Assembly: GCA_964631255.1 (NCBI GenBank)
Contig: CAZVWS010000011.1
Coordinates: forward strand, 1-46,034
Length of the DNA: 46,034 nucleotides
Source: JBGZFC01 sp964631255
Lineage (GTDB): Bacteria; Bacteroidota; Bacteroidia; Bacteroidales; Dysgonomonadaceae
Reading direction: 5' to 3'
Shown: positions 35,137 to 43,116 of the stretch, piece after piece
Numbering within the stretch: the stretch's first letter is position 1
Layout of the letters: the number at the start of each line of letters is the position of its first letter
Notes under the pieces: model-generated
Told to the model about the DNA's origin: nothing
The model's database searches: none
Seen by the model: the letters and a program-made list of their open reading frames with translations, nothing else
Translations under genes and position numbers: made by a program

Positions 35137-36154
35137 TTCTTTTTATTTTTCTGCTGCCAATAATCATCTCCGTTTCGGGAGAGTGTATTAAAAATTCTGC
35201 TTCTCCGGTTCTTTTGCTCATTTGGTCTATTATCTGACCGAATGTAAAATTATTTCTGCTGAGAATTACTTCGGGCAGCGGTTTTGCAACTTTTCTTCTT
35301 AGCGGAAAAATTCTTTTGCGTTTGGATGCAGTTTTGTGGTAATTTATTGCCCATTGCACCAGATTAGAGAAGAGCTTGTTTTGATTACCGTAGTGTTTTT
35401 TATAGAAGATAGACATTGCTTCGTAAAAAACGCGTACGTATCGCACGTCGTTTTTGTCGGTGCTTTCGCCTTTGTAATGGATGATGCTTTCGGGGAGATA
35501 ATAATTGCGATAACCTGCTTGGATAATGCGATAGGATAGGTCAATATCTTCGCCATACATAAAGAAAGTTTCATCCAGCAGACCGGCTTTATCAATTGCC
35601 GATTTGCGCATGAACATGAATGCTCCCGAAAGAATGGTGATGTTGTGTGGTATATTTTTGTCTAAATAGCCCAAATTGTAGCTATCGAACAATTTGGTGT
35701 GCGGAAACATTCTCGCCAATCCAAATATTTTGCAAAATGAAGCCCAAGGTGTTGGAAATCCGCGTTTCGATTCTACCAAGAATTCTCCTTTTGCATTTAT
35801 CATTTTCACACCACATGCTCCTATATCGGGATTGTCGTCCATCTGTTTCGCCACATTCTTCAGCACGTTTTCGCCCAGCACCGTGTCCGGATTGAGGAGC
35901 AAAACATACTCGCCGGCAGCTTGTTTGATAGCGATGTTGTTGCCGGCAGAAAAACCGATATTATTGTCGTTCTCTATATACTTTACATCCGGAAATTTTT
36001 CGCGCAGATAATCTATGGAGCCGTCTTTGGAGGCGTTATCTACTACAAAAACTTCGATAGGGAAAGGCAAAACAGAGTTCTTGATTGACAGTAAACACTG
36101 TTCCAAGAAATATTTTACATTGTAGTTGACAATAATTATCGATATTTTGCACAT
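35108..36154 (-). CDS. Family 2 glycosyltransferase
   Basis: A 348-residue GT-A-fold enzyme, rhamnosyltransferase-like. It opens CKISIIIVNYNVKYFLEQCL; the donor-binding VVDNASKDGS and the metal-binding segment LLLNPDTVLGENV follow. An acceptor-side MYGEDIDLSYRIIQAGY block lies near 210-225. The C-terminus is basic, KRKRIFPLRRK, with no clear transmembrane helix. The ATG at 36154 is chosen over a TTG three codons upstream. It probably adds a sugar to a surface glycan, perhaps one started by the sugar transferase at the end of the same run. Confidence 0.93.
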   Translation of the reverse strand: MCKISIIIVNYNVKYFLEQCLLSIKNSVLPFPIEVFVVDNASKDGSIDYLREKFPDVKYIENDNNIGFSAGNNIAIKQAAGEYVLLLNPDTVLGENVLKNVAKQMDDNPDIGACGVKMINAKGEFLVESKRGFPTPWASFCKIFGLARMFPHTKLFDSYNLGYLDKNIPHNITILSGAFMFMRKSAIDKAGLLDETFFMYGEDIDLSYRIIQAGYRNYYLPESIIHYKGESTDKNDVRYVRVFYEAMSIFYKKHYGNQNKLFSNLVQWAINYHKTASKRKRIFPLRRKVAKPLPEVILSRNNFTFGQIIDQMSKRTGEAEFLIHSPETEMIIGSRKIKRSGDERPFSQ

Positions 36155-36166
36155 TACATTCAAATA

Positions 36167-36592
36167 TTATCTTTTTCTTGAGAAGAACCCTCTTTTTTCT
36201 TTTTGCGGCTGGTTGTTTGTTGCCGACATAATTACTTGGTATGCGCTGTTGCCGCTTTCGGTGGCTTTCACGGCGTTGTATATAACGCCCCAATCGGGCA
36301 ATCCGCCCAAGTTGCGGTCATCGATAAACATATCGGCTCCCAATTTTCTCCCGGTTTTGGTTCGGTCTTCACCCGGGAAATTTTCGTTTGCAGCATAGAA
36401 ATATAGACCACGTTGTGCACAATATGCCAAGGCTTCGTCTAACAATTCGCCCTCGCGCACAGTCCACAAGATGAGCCGGTGCTGGTCTTTCTGAAGCTGC
36501 AAAAGCGTCTCTATTGCAAATGGTATTGGCTTGCCAATCAGTGGATATTCATGCTCTACTATGGTGCCGTCGAAATCTACTGCTATTACCAT
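36167..36592 (-). CDS. Small HAD-like hydrolase, BT0820 type
   Basis: A 141-residue cap-less HAD-fold protein. The nucleophile motif D6-F-D8-G-T is at the start (MVIAVDFDGTIVEHEYP), motif II is the LILWTVREG threonine, and motif IV is ADMFIDDRNLGG. It closely resembles the Bacteroides thetaiotaomicron protein BT0820 by memory. The last 20 residues are basic (QPQKEKRGFFSRKR). The substrate is unknown; a small phosphorylated metabolite is the default guess. It lies 12 bases upstream of the glycosyltransferase. Confidence 0.85.
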   Translation of the reverse strand: MVIAVDFDGTIVEHEYPLIGKPIPFAIETLLQLQKDQHRLILWTVREGELLDEALAYCAQRGLYFYAANENFPGEDRTKTGRKLGADMFIDDRNLGGLPDWGVIYNAVKATESGNSAYQVIMSATNNQPQKEKRGFFSRKR

Positions 36593-36667
36593 ATATTTTT
36601 TATTTTTACTATTTTTGAGTTATACAATTCGAATCGTGTTAATTTATTTTTCTGCAATTCGTTTCAT

Positions 36668-37135
36668 TTAATGGGTTTTGTCGGCTTCCTCTTTTGACGT
36701 GGGACGAGTCAATTGAAAAAGATCGTCGCACGAGGGCAGACAAAAAGCATATACTGCCATAGAAATAACCGCGAGCCATGCAAAATTTTGAATGCGTGTC
36801 ATACCATACAACAACACATTGATAAAAACCGCGAAACCAACCAAATACAGTCGCGTGAAATAAATACGGCGAAAAGATTGGATTGCAATATTTCTGTCAG
36901 CTTTCTGAATTTTTTTTATTTTATTTGAATAAATTTTTAATGCAGCCGGCAATGCTATGAGCGTGAGTATGATGGCATATTGTTGCACATACAAACTGAT
37001 GCTGGATGATAGTTCTGCAAACGCGAAAACACGGAAATAAACCAATACAAACAACAGTATCGCTACAGACACATGTACGAAGTAGTGGATTTTTAACCGC
37101 TTTATCGTGTTTTCGTCCAAATTTGTTTCTATCAT
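36668..37135 (-). CDS. Four-helix membrane protein, unknown function
   Basis: A 155-residue protein that I do not recognise. It has four hydrophobic segments, about 17-38, 45-65, 93-113 and 118-134, separated by a basic loop (KIYSNKIKKIQKADR). A short acidic and Thr-rich tail ends it. No signal peptide or catalytic motif is visible. Its start overlaps the recR stop by 4 bases (ATGA), so it is translated with recR. The conserved run around it suggests an inner-membrane role; nothing more can be said. Confidence 0.65.
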   Translation of the reverse strand: MIETNLDENTIKRLKIHYFVHVSVAILLFVLVYFRVFAFAELSSSISLYVQQYAIILTLIALPAALKIYSNKIKKIQKADRNIAIQSFRRIYFTRLYLVGFAVFINVLLYGMTRIQNFAWLAVISMAVYAFCLPSCDDLFQLTRPTSKEEADKTH

Positions 37136-37764
37136 TTCGATAATAGTTTATACGTTTCGTCAAAAGGTGTTCTGTTTAAAATAGAACGTCCCAAAGTTAT
37201 TTCATCTGCATATTCAATCTCATCGCCCACCGAAACTCCCCTGGCTATGATGCTTATTTTTACATCGTATGGCTGCAGTTTTTTGAAGATATAAAAATTG
37301 GTTGTGTCGCCCTCCATGGTGGCACTCAGAGCCAATATTACCTCTTTTATATCTCCCGATTTCACCCTCTCTTCGAGGCTCGCAATCTGCAAATCGGAAG
37401 GCGAAATGCCCTCGATGGGCGAAATAATTCCACCCAAAACATGATACAATCCTTTGAATTGAATGGTGTTTTCGATGGCCATCACCTCGCGCACGTTTTC
37501 CACTACACAAATTAACGATGCATCTCTGCTTTTATTGGAACAGATGCTGCAAATTTCGGTGTCGGAAATATTATAGCATGAGCGACAATACTTTACCTCG
37601 TTTTTAAATTGAAGAAGCGTATCCGTAAAATTTTCTACTTGCGATACATCTTTGCGCAGAAAGTGCAACGCGAGCCTTAGTGCCGATTTTCTGCCAATGC
37701 CCGGAAGCTTGGCAAATTCGTTGACGGCATTTTCCAATAAAACAGATGGATAATGATAACTCAT
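37132..37764 (-). CDS. recR: Recombination mediator RecR
   Basis: A 210-residue protein of standard length that helps load RecA on gapped DNA with RecF and RecO. The order is a helix-hairpin-helix (LPGIGRKSALRLALHFL, 20-36), a four-cysteine zinc finger (C60-x2-C63 and C72-x2-C75), and a Toprim domain with LICVVENVREVMAIE. The Walker-B-like end IARGVSVGDEIEYADEITL closes it. It heads a run of seven minus-strand genes, most overlapping or nearly so. A consensus -7 box lies 20 bases upstream. Confidence 0.97.
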   Translation of the reverse strand: MSYHYPSVLLENAVNEFAKLPGIGRKSALRLALHFLRKDVSQVENFTDTLLQFKNEVKYCRSCYNISDTEICSICSNKSRDASLICVVENVREVMAIENTIQFKGLYHVLGGIISPIEGISPSDLQIASLEERVKSGDIKEVILALSATMEGDTTNFYIFKKLQPYDVKISIIARGVSVGDEIEYADEITLGRSILNRTPFDETYKLLSK

Positions 37765-37783
37765 TCAATTACAAAATTGGTTG

Positions 37784-37815
37784 CAAAGATAAGTAGAATC
37801 AACCTATTTTGCAAT
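37784..37815 (-). promoter_or_regulatory. Promoter of the recR-led operon
   Basis: On the minus strand, ATTG at 37812-37815, a 20-base spacer and TATCTTTG at 37784-37791 match the Bacteroidetes consensus at seven of eight informative positions. The start codon is 20 bases after the -7 box. Confidence 0.6.
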
Positions 37816-37881
37816 AATATTGCTGTAAGTAAGTTATTTTAATATTGTGTAACTTCTGTGTTTTTGGATGTTTTTTTTAAT

Positions 37882-37934
37882 AGGAAGGTCTTAATAATAT
37901 AGGAACATAAACTCCTAATTATTAAGACCTTCTT
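37882..37934. terminator. Two-part hairpin after the oadA-type gene
   Basis: An outer 17-bp stem (37882-37898 with 37918-37934, one G-U pair) encloses a 5-bp inner stem TAGGA/TCCTA with an 8-base loop. It lies just past the carboxyltransferase gene and ahead of the recR promoter. No strong U-tract follows on the minus strand. Confidence 0.75.
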
Positions 37935-37986
37935 GTTTTATTGTAGTTGCTCTGTCGTTTTGCTCAACGAGAGCTGTTTATTTGAA

Positions 37987-39879
37987 TTATTCTACAATTT
38001 CTATCATAGGTGCACCTACTTGTACGATGGAACCTACGCTTACGAATACACGACGAACGGTGCCTGTTACATTGGTTTGTATGTCGTTTTCCATTTTCAT
38101 AGCTTCCAAAATAAGTACACGGTCGTCTTTGTTTACTTTATCGCCTTCTTTTACAAGAACCTGCATAATATTTCCCGGCATCGGGCTTTCGATGATATGA
38201 CCTTTTACCGTGTCTTCTACAACGGGAGCTGCTGCTTGCACTGTTTCTACGGCTTGTGCAGCTTCTTGTTTGGGTTGTGCGCTGTATTCAGCTTCGCGTT
38301 GTTTGCGCAAAAATCCGGTAGCAACAGCGGGGAAAAGTTCTAACAACAACTCTTCTTGTTCATTTTTAGCCAATTTCACGTTACCAAATTCGGGCAAAGT
38401 GGGGTTGTCTTGGCGTTTGTATGTGCTGGTGTCGTAAGGAGTTTCTTCGCGTGTTCCGGCAATTTTCAATCTGAATTCGGGATCAACGGGTACAGGAGTT
38501 TTTCCGTATTCGCCTTTTACCAAAGCAACAAATTGGTTAGATGCATTGGCATATTTTTCTGCGCCTTTATTCAAGCTCAAAGCAGAGCTAACAGCTTGTG
38601 CACCTACAATTTGGCTGGTTGGTGTTACCAATGGAGGCAAACCGGCATCCAAACGTACGCTTGGAATCAGTTTCATGGCATCTTCCAAAATATCAAGCGC
38701 GTTAAATTGTTTCAACTGTGCTACCATGTTGGTGTACATACCACCGGGAATTTCGGCGTTTTTTACCATTTCGTCGGGTTTCGGGAAGTTGAAATATGCT
38801 TCAATGGCGTGGCATGCTTTCAGCAATTCGGCTTCGTTGTTGTTTTTTGCAGCGGCTACCGCGTCATCAAACAACTTGTCGATATGAGCAGGAAGTTTGT
38901 CTGTAAGCGGGTTGAATGGGTTTGGGAATTGTTTTACTGCATCAAAAGCATCCAATTCTTTACGTATTTGAAGCAACTCGGCATTAATTTTTGCCACAGC
39001 TTCCATGTTCACATCCAATTCTACGCCCAATTTCTGACAGAAGATGTAAATCAATTCGATGGCAGGAGCAGCAGGGCCGCCGGCAAAATTCCAGATGTTG
39101 GTATCTACGATATCCACTCCGTTCACTATGGCCGATAATACAGAACCTAATCCGTAGCCGGGTGTACAGTGTGTGTGGAAGTCGATAGGTATATTGAGTT
39201 CTTTTTTGAGCAGAGAGATGAGTTTGGCAACTCGTGCAGGCGGAATAAGTCCACTCATATCTTTGATGGTAATCATGTCGGCACCCAGTGCTGCCATCTC
39301 TTTTGCTTTGTTTACAAAATATTGGTCTGTAAACACGTTTTCTCTTTTTACACGAATCTCTTCTTTTTTGTTGATGAGTCCGAAGAAGCTTTTTTTCTCA
39401 ACAACTTTTATTTCGTCGTCGTATTTCGGGTCTATGGTGTAGCAAACGGCGCAATCTGCCATTCCACCATATTTTTTGATGTATTTCACGCTCGATTTGA
39501 TGTTGTCTACGTCGTTCAACGCATCAAAAATACGCATGATATTGAGTCCGTTGGCAACAGCGTTTTTGAAAAATCCATCGATAATTTCATCGGGATAAGG
39601 CGCGTAGCCATAAAGGTTTCTTCCGCGAGAAAGTGCTGTCAGTTTGGATACTCCTTGCACTCCTTCACTAATTTTTTTAAGTCTGTTCCATGGATTTTCG
39701 CCCAAGTAGCGCATTACAGAATCGGGCACTGCTCCGCCCCAAACTTCCATTGCGTAAAAATTGGCGTCTTTGTAATAAGGTAATACACGATCTACTTGCG
39801 ATTGATTCATGCGTGTGGCAAAAGCCGACTGTTGACCATCGCGTAAAGTGAGGTCGCGAATAAGGAGCTTCTGTTTCAT
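37987..39879 (-). CDS. Biotin-dependent carboxyltransferase (oxaloacetate decarboxylase alpha / pyruvate carboxylase subunit B)
   Basis: A 630-residue protein. The HMGL-like carboxyltransferase domain covers about 1-270: RDLTLRDGQQSAFATRM with metal ligand D14, the MITIKDMSGL lysine block, and the metal-binding DFHTHCTPG. A PYC/OADA conserved domain follows to about 460. An Ala/Pro/Gln/Val-rich linker (about 515-555) leads to a biotinyl domain with the target lysine K595 in EAMKM. It moves CO2 between biotin and pyruvate/oxaloacetate. Whether it works in a sodium-pumping decarboxylase with beta and gamma subunits or in a two-subunit pyruvate carboxylase cannot be decided here; no partner gene is adjacent, so no symbol is given. 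Confidence 0.93.
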   Translation of the reverse strand: MKQKLLIRDLTLRDGQQSAFATRMNQSQVDRVLPYYKDANFYAMEVWGGAVPDSVMRYLGENPWNRLKKISEGVQGVSKLTALSRGRNLYGYAPYPDEIIDGFFKNAVANGLNIMRIFDALNDVDNIKSSVKYIKKYGGMADCAVCYTIDPKYDDEIKVVEKKSFFGLINKKEEIRVKRENVFTDQYFVNKAKEMAALGADMITIKDMSGLIPPARVAKLISLLKKELNIPIDFHTHCTPGYGLGSVLSAIVNGVDIVDTNIWNFAGGPAAPAIELIYIFCQKLGVELDVNMEAVAKINAELLQIRKELDAFDAVKQFPNPFNPLTDKLPAHIDKLFDDAVAAAKNNNEAELLKACHAIEAYFNFPKPDEMVKNAEIPGGMYTNMVAQLKQFNALDILEDAMKLIPSVRLDAGLPPLVTPTSQIVGAQAVSSALSLNKGAEKYANASNQFVALVKGEYGKTPVPVDPEFRLKIAGTREETPYDTSTYKRQDNPTLPEFGNVKLAKNEQEELLLELFPAVATGFLRKQREAEYSAQPKQEAAQAVETVQAAAPVVEDTVKGHIIESPMPGNIMQVLVKEGDKVNKDDRVLILEAMKMENDIQTNVTGTVRRVFVSVGSIVQVGAPMIEIVE

Positions 39880-40011
39880 AATAATGCTGTTTTAAATTGA
39901 TTGATATTTGTTATTTATTATTTTGTTTAGATATTTTTTTTGCCTGTTTTCTACTTATTCATTATCCCGATTCCTATTCCGAATAATGATATTATTTACA
40001 GTATTTTATAG

Positions 40012-40019
40012 CAAAAGTA
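40012..40019 (-). promoter_or_regulatory. -7 element upstream of the carboxyltransferase gene
   Basis: The minus strand reads TACTTTTG, an exact -7 match, implying a leader of about 126 bases. The 329-base gap 39880-40208 holds this box and the helicase terminator; I recognise nothing else in it. Confidence 0.35.
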
Positions 40020-40096
40020 TCGAGATGACAAAGTAACTATTTTTTTTTGAATTAAACGAATTATTGCAGAAATAATTCTTTAATCAAATATTAAAA

Positions 40097-40125
40097 AAAC
40101 CTTTGCAAATAAATCACAAAGGTTT
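40097..40125 (-). terminator. Intrinsic terminator of the DEAD-box helicase gene
   Basis: A perfect 9-bp stem, AAACCTTTG (40097-40105) with CAAAGGTTT (40117-40125), has an 11-base loop. On the minus strand it is followed directly by a run of T residues, a classic rho-independent terminator. Confidence 0.85.
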
Positions 40126-40208
40126 CTTTTCCGAAATATGTGGTTGTAGAAATGCTTCTTTCGTTATAAAAAACCACAATGAGTGAGGGAGCTATTTATC
40201 TGCCCTGC

Positions 40209-41945
40209 TTAATATTTTTTCTTTTTCTTGCCTTTTTTCTCCATGCCAAATTGTTTGGGTGACGATTGGTTTTCCGGTTTGTCGTTCTTCACTTTGTCTG
40301 CCAAGTCCACTACCAGTTTTCTGTTTTCAACAAAAAGACCTTTGAACGATTTCAAGACTTGTTTGGCATTTTCTTCGGGAACCTCGAAAAAGGAGAAATT
40401 TTTCATCAAATCGATTCGCCCAATTCTCACCTTCCCCGGCACGTGGTCGTTGATAAATCCCATCAGGTTGGCAGGATTTGCGCCATCCGTTTTTCCCAGA
40501 TTGATAAATAGACGCGCGTAGCCTTTTTCGGCTTTTCGCGGACCCTTTTCTGTGTCTCGATTGAATTTTTTTCCTCGTTTTTCGCCGCCGCTTTCTTGTC
40601 GCGACGAACGACCTTCCGATGGTTCTTCTATCTCGTCGGCAGCTTGATAATAATCAATCAGACGATTAAATTCTAAAGATACGATGCGTTTGATGACATC
40701 TTCTTTTTCCAACCAATCGAGTTTTCGGAATATGGATGGCAAAAGTCTGTCGATTTCTGCCTCGTTCACTTTCACTTTCTCAATTTTATCAACGAAGTTG
40801 AAAAGTTGTTTCTCGCAAATAACATCTCCCTTGGGGATGGAGCGTTTTTCAAAAACTTTGTTTATCAGTTTCTCAATTTGGGCTACTTTGCCTTTTTCGC
40901 GGGTGTGAATGATGGCAATAGATGTTCCGGTTTTGCCTGCACGCCCTGTTCTGCCGCTTCGGTGTGTATAGATTTCGTAATCGTCGGGCAAGCCGTAATT
41001 GATAACATGCGTTACGTTGTCCACATCCAATCCGCGTGCTGCCACGTCGGTTGCAACTAATAGTTGTAGATTACGATTTCGAAACTTGTTCATTACGTAA
41101 TCGCGTTGCGCTTGCGATAGGTCGCCGTGCAACGAGTCGGCATCGTAACCATCCTGTATGAGTTTGTCGGCTATCTCTTGTGTTTCTTTGCGGGTACGAC
41201 AAAATATAATGCCATACACGTTTGGATAATAATCGGAAATGCGCTTCAGTGCCAGATATTTATCTTTGGCATGCACCATATAATAAACGTGTTTTACGTT
41301 TTGAGCACCCTCGTTTTTTCTGCCGATGGTTATTTCTACCGGATTGTTCATGTATTTGCGGGTAATTTTTGCAATTCCCTGTGGCATGGTTGCCGAAAAC
41401 AGCAGCATGCTTCGTGTTTGAGGCACGTAGCTCAAAATCTCGTCGAGACTTTCAGTAAAGCCCATGTTGAGCATCTCGTCTGCTTCGTCCAAAACCACGG
41501 TATGTACATTTTCTAACGAAACGGTTTTCCGGTTAATCAAGTCGATAAGTCGGCCGGGAGTAGCCACAATGATTTGCACGCCGCGTTTCAGCGAGCGAAT
41601 TTGGCTCTCGATACTCGACCCGCCATACACGGGAAGTATTTTCATTTCGTCGATATGTTCAGAAAAATCGGTGAGGTCACCCGCTATTTGCAAACACAAT
41701 TCGCGTGTTGGGCACAAAATCAGTGTTTGGGGCGAAAGATTGGTTACATCGGTTTTTTGAATGACCGGAATACCAAATGCGGCAGTTTTTCCTGTTCCTG
41801 TTTGCGCGAGCGCAATAATGTCGCGCGTGTTGCCAAGTAGTTGAGGTATAACCTCTTCCTGTACGGGCATAGGCTGTTCATAGCCCATTTCGGTGATAGC
41901 ACGCAGTATAAGTGGTGCAACACCGAGTTCTTCAAATGTTTTCAT
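40209..41945 (-). CDS. DEAD-box RNA helicase with C-terminal DbpA/CsdA-type RRM
   Basis: A 578-residue ATP-dependent RNA helicase. The Q motif (FEELGVAPLILRAITEMGYEQPMPVQ) opens the protein, then the P-loop AQTGTGKT at 47-54, the VVLDEADEML box, LLFSATMP, and the second-lobe motifs RGLDVDNVTHVINY and HRSGRTGRAG. A linker with acidic then basic stretches leads to a DbpA-like RNA-binding domain (ARLFINLGKTDGANPANLMG and FSFFEVPEENAKQVL) and a lysine tail ending KKKKKY. This is the DeaD/CsdA layout, involved in ribosome assembly and mRNA turnover, often cold-induced. The ATG at 41945 is chosen because homologues start at the Q motif. Confidence 0.93.
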   Translation of the reverse strand: MKTFEELGVAPLILRAITEMGYEQPMPVQEEVIPQLLGNTRDIIALAQTGTGKTAAFGIPVIQKTDVTNLSPQTLILCPTRELCLQIAGDLTDFSEHIDEMKILPVYGGSSIESQIRSLKRGVQIIVATPGRLIDLINRKTVSLENVHTVVLDEADEMLNMGFTESLDEILSYVPQTRSMLLFSATMPQGIAKITRKYMNNPVEITIGRKNEGAQNVKHVYYMVHAKDKYLALKRISDYYPNVYGIIFCRTRKETQEIADKLIQDGYDADSLHGDLSQAQRDYVMNKFRNRNLQLLVATDVAARGLDVDNVTHVINYGLPDDYEIYTHRSGRTGRAGKTGTSIAIIHTREKGKVAQIEKLINKVFEKRSIPKGDVICEKQLFNFVDKIEKVKVNEAEIDRLLPSIFRKLDWLEKEDVIKRIVSLEFNRLIDYYQAADEIEEPSEGRSSRQESGGEKRGKKFNRDTEKGPRKAEKGYARLFINLGKTDGANPANLMGFINDHVPGKVRIGRIDLMKNFSFFEVPEENAKQVLKSFKGLFVENRKLVVDLADKVKNDKPENQSSPKQFGMEKKGKKKKKY

Positions 41946-42090
41946 TTTTTTTATTATTTGCTGTGTGTGGAGAGTATCCGCATTTTCTCGAAACCCCCAC
42001 GACCGAAATAATAAAAGATGAGAGAAAAATTGAAATACAACCAAAATATGCTTTTTGCAATGCGAAATTTAATATTTCTCAAAAAGCGGG
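41946..42090 (-). promoter_or_regulatory. Long 5' leader of the helicase gene
   Basis: If the promoter at 42093-42123 is right, about 140 untranslated bases precede the start codon. Long leaders are common for cold-regulated RNA helicases. I could not assign a known riboswitch or thermosensor fold. The rest of the 41946-42252 gap holds only the promoter and an imperfect inverted repeat. Confidence 0.4.
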
Positions 42091-42092
42091 TG

Positions 42093-42123
42093 CAAAGTTA
42101 CGGGAAATAAATGGATTACGAAA
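42093..42123 (-). promoter_or_regulatory. Promoter of the DEAD-box helicase gene
   Basis: On the minus strand, TTTC at 42120-42123, a 19-base spacer and TAACTTTG at 42093-42100 match the Bacteroidetes promoter. The same TTTC-N19 arrangement occurs upstream of rex. Confidence 0.5.
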
Positions 42124-42252
42124 ATTTATTTTTCGCAATGCAAAGAAAAAGATGGAGGTAGGAATTGTTGAATAAGAATTTGCACGCAAAAGGATTTCGT
42201 TTTTCACGAAAAATTTGTCGATAAAATTTGTTTTTCCATTTTCAACTTATCA

Positions 42253-43041
42253 TTAAAATACACGAAATACCAAACTCAAATTTATGACGGGATACCACCG
42301 GAGCCAATTTTTGTATTTTTTTAGTTGGGCATTTTCGTCGATGTAGTCATTCAGATTGCCTTGCACAATGTTGGGCGACGTGATTTCGGGATTGCCCTGA
42401 TACAGAACGCCCAAATCAAATTTCACACCAACCAACTGATTGGGAATGCTTTTCCCAATTCCGATTCCTAAGTACGGTTTTATCACATTGCCCAATTGTA
42501 ATTTCGCGGCAACTCCGCCGTCGTAGTTGTTGGGTTGAAGCACATATTTGTCCTCGAAAGTGATGGTTGGAATTTCGTCTGCCAGATAGCCGGCATCGCG
42601 CAAATCGTCGATGGTAGGTCTTCCGTTGGTTGGGTTGGTAAGTATGCCATCGGCATGAATGGCGGAACTACCGATAAGAAAACCGCCTGTGATGCTAAAC
42701 CATCCGTTCGTTACCGGAGTATAATCTGCCAATAAATGGATATGAAAAAACCGAAGTTTAGCATTTATATCCAAATCGGGATTATAATCAATGTATTCCC
42801 GATATTTCTCTGCCGAAATGGAAAAACTCTCTTTTCTTGCGTATGGCAAAAAGGACAATCCGCCACGCAAATTTATTTTTGGATGTATATTTGTAGCGGC
42901 TTCCACTCGTACTCCCGTGGTAGAAATCCCGATGCCCACTCCCAAACGTTCGAAAGGCGAAACGACAGATTGCGCTTGTGCTGTTTGCTGAAACAACCAC
43001 AACAAAATGATTGTTATCAAAACTGATTTTATATAAGAATT
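42253..43041 (-). pseudogene. Outer-membrane beta-barrel protein gene cut from its start codon by an IS
   Basis: The body encodes about 262 residues: a signal peptide (NSYIKSVLITIILLWLFQQ, then TAQAQS) and an outer-membrane barrel that begins FERLGVGIGISTTGVRVEA and ends LNLSLVFRVF. The frame is intact but has no ATG: the upstream in-frame stop lies at 43072-43074 inside the IS, and only a TTG at 43018-43020 could serve. Joining the copies of the target duplication restores ATG AAT TCT TAT ATA, so the original start is the ATG at 44157-44159. The gene would then follow the lipoprotein gene by 21 bases. I do not recognise the family. It is broken in this copy unless an alternative start works. 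Confidence 0.88.
43033..43041. repeat. Left 9-bp target site duplication (ATAAGAATT)
   Basis: ATAAGAATT directly abuts the left end of the IS and is repeated exactly at 44148-44156 beyond the right end. A perfect duplication suggests a recent, simple insertion. Confidence 0.95.
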
Positions 43042-43059
43042 GACTTTGTTGCAACGGTA
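43042..43059 (+). repeat. Left terminal inverted repeat of the IS
   Basis: GACTTTGTTGCAACGGTA matches the reverse complement of 44130-44147 at all 18 positions. Bases beyond position 18 diverge. Confidence 0.95.
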
Positions 43060-43080
43060 TAAAAATAGGGGTTATTGGTA

Positions 43081-43088
43081 TATTTTTG
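43081..43088 (+). promoter_or_regulatory. Possible -7 element of the transposase gene
   Basis: TATTTTTG matches TAnnTTTG, 28 bases before the transposase ATG. No -33 box is evident. Confidence 0.3.
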
Positions 43089-43116
43089 TATTTGCAAACT
43101 AAAAATGTAGATACAT

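Noticed and set aside
38356..39138. A 260-codon plus-strand open frame
   Set aside because: It is antisense to the biotin-dependent carboxyltransferase and gives a Phe/Cys/His-rich shadow protein.
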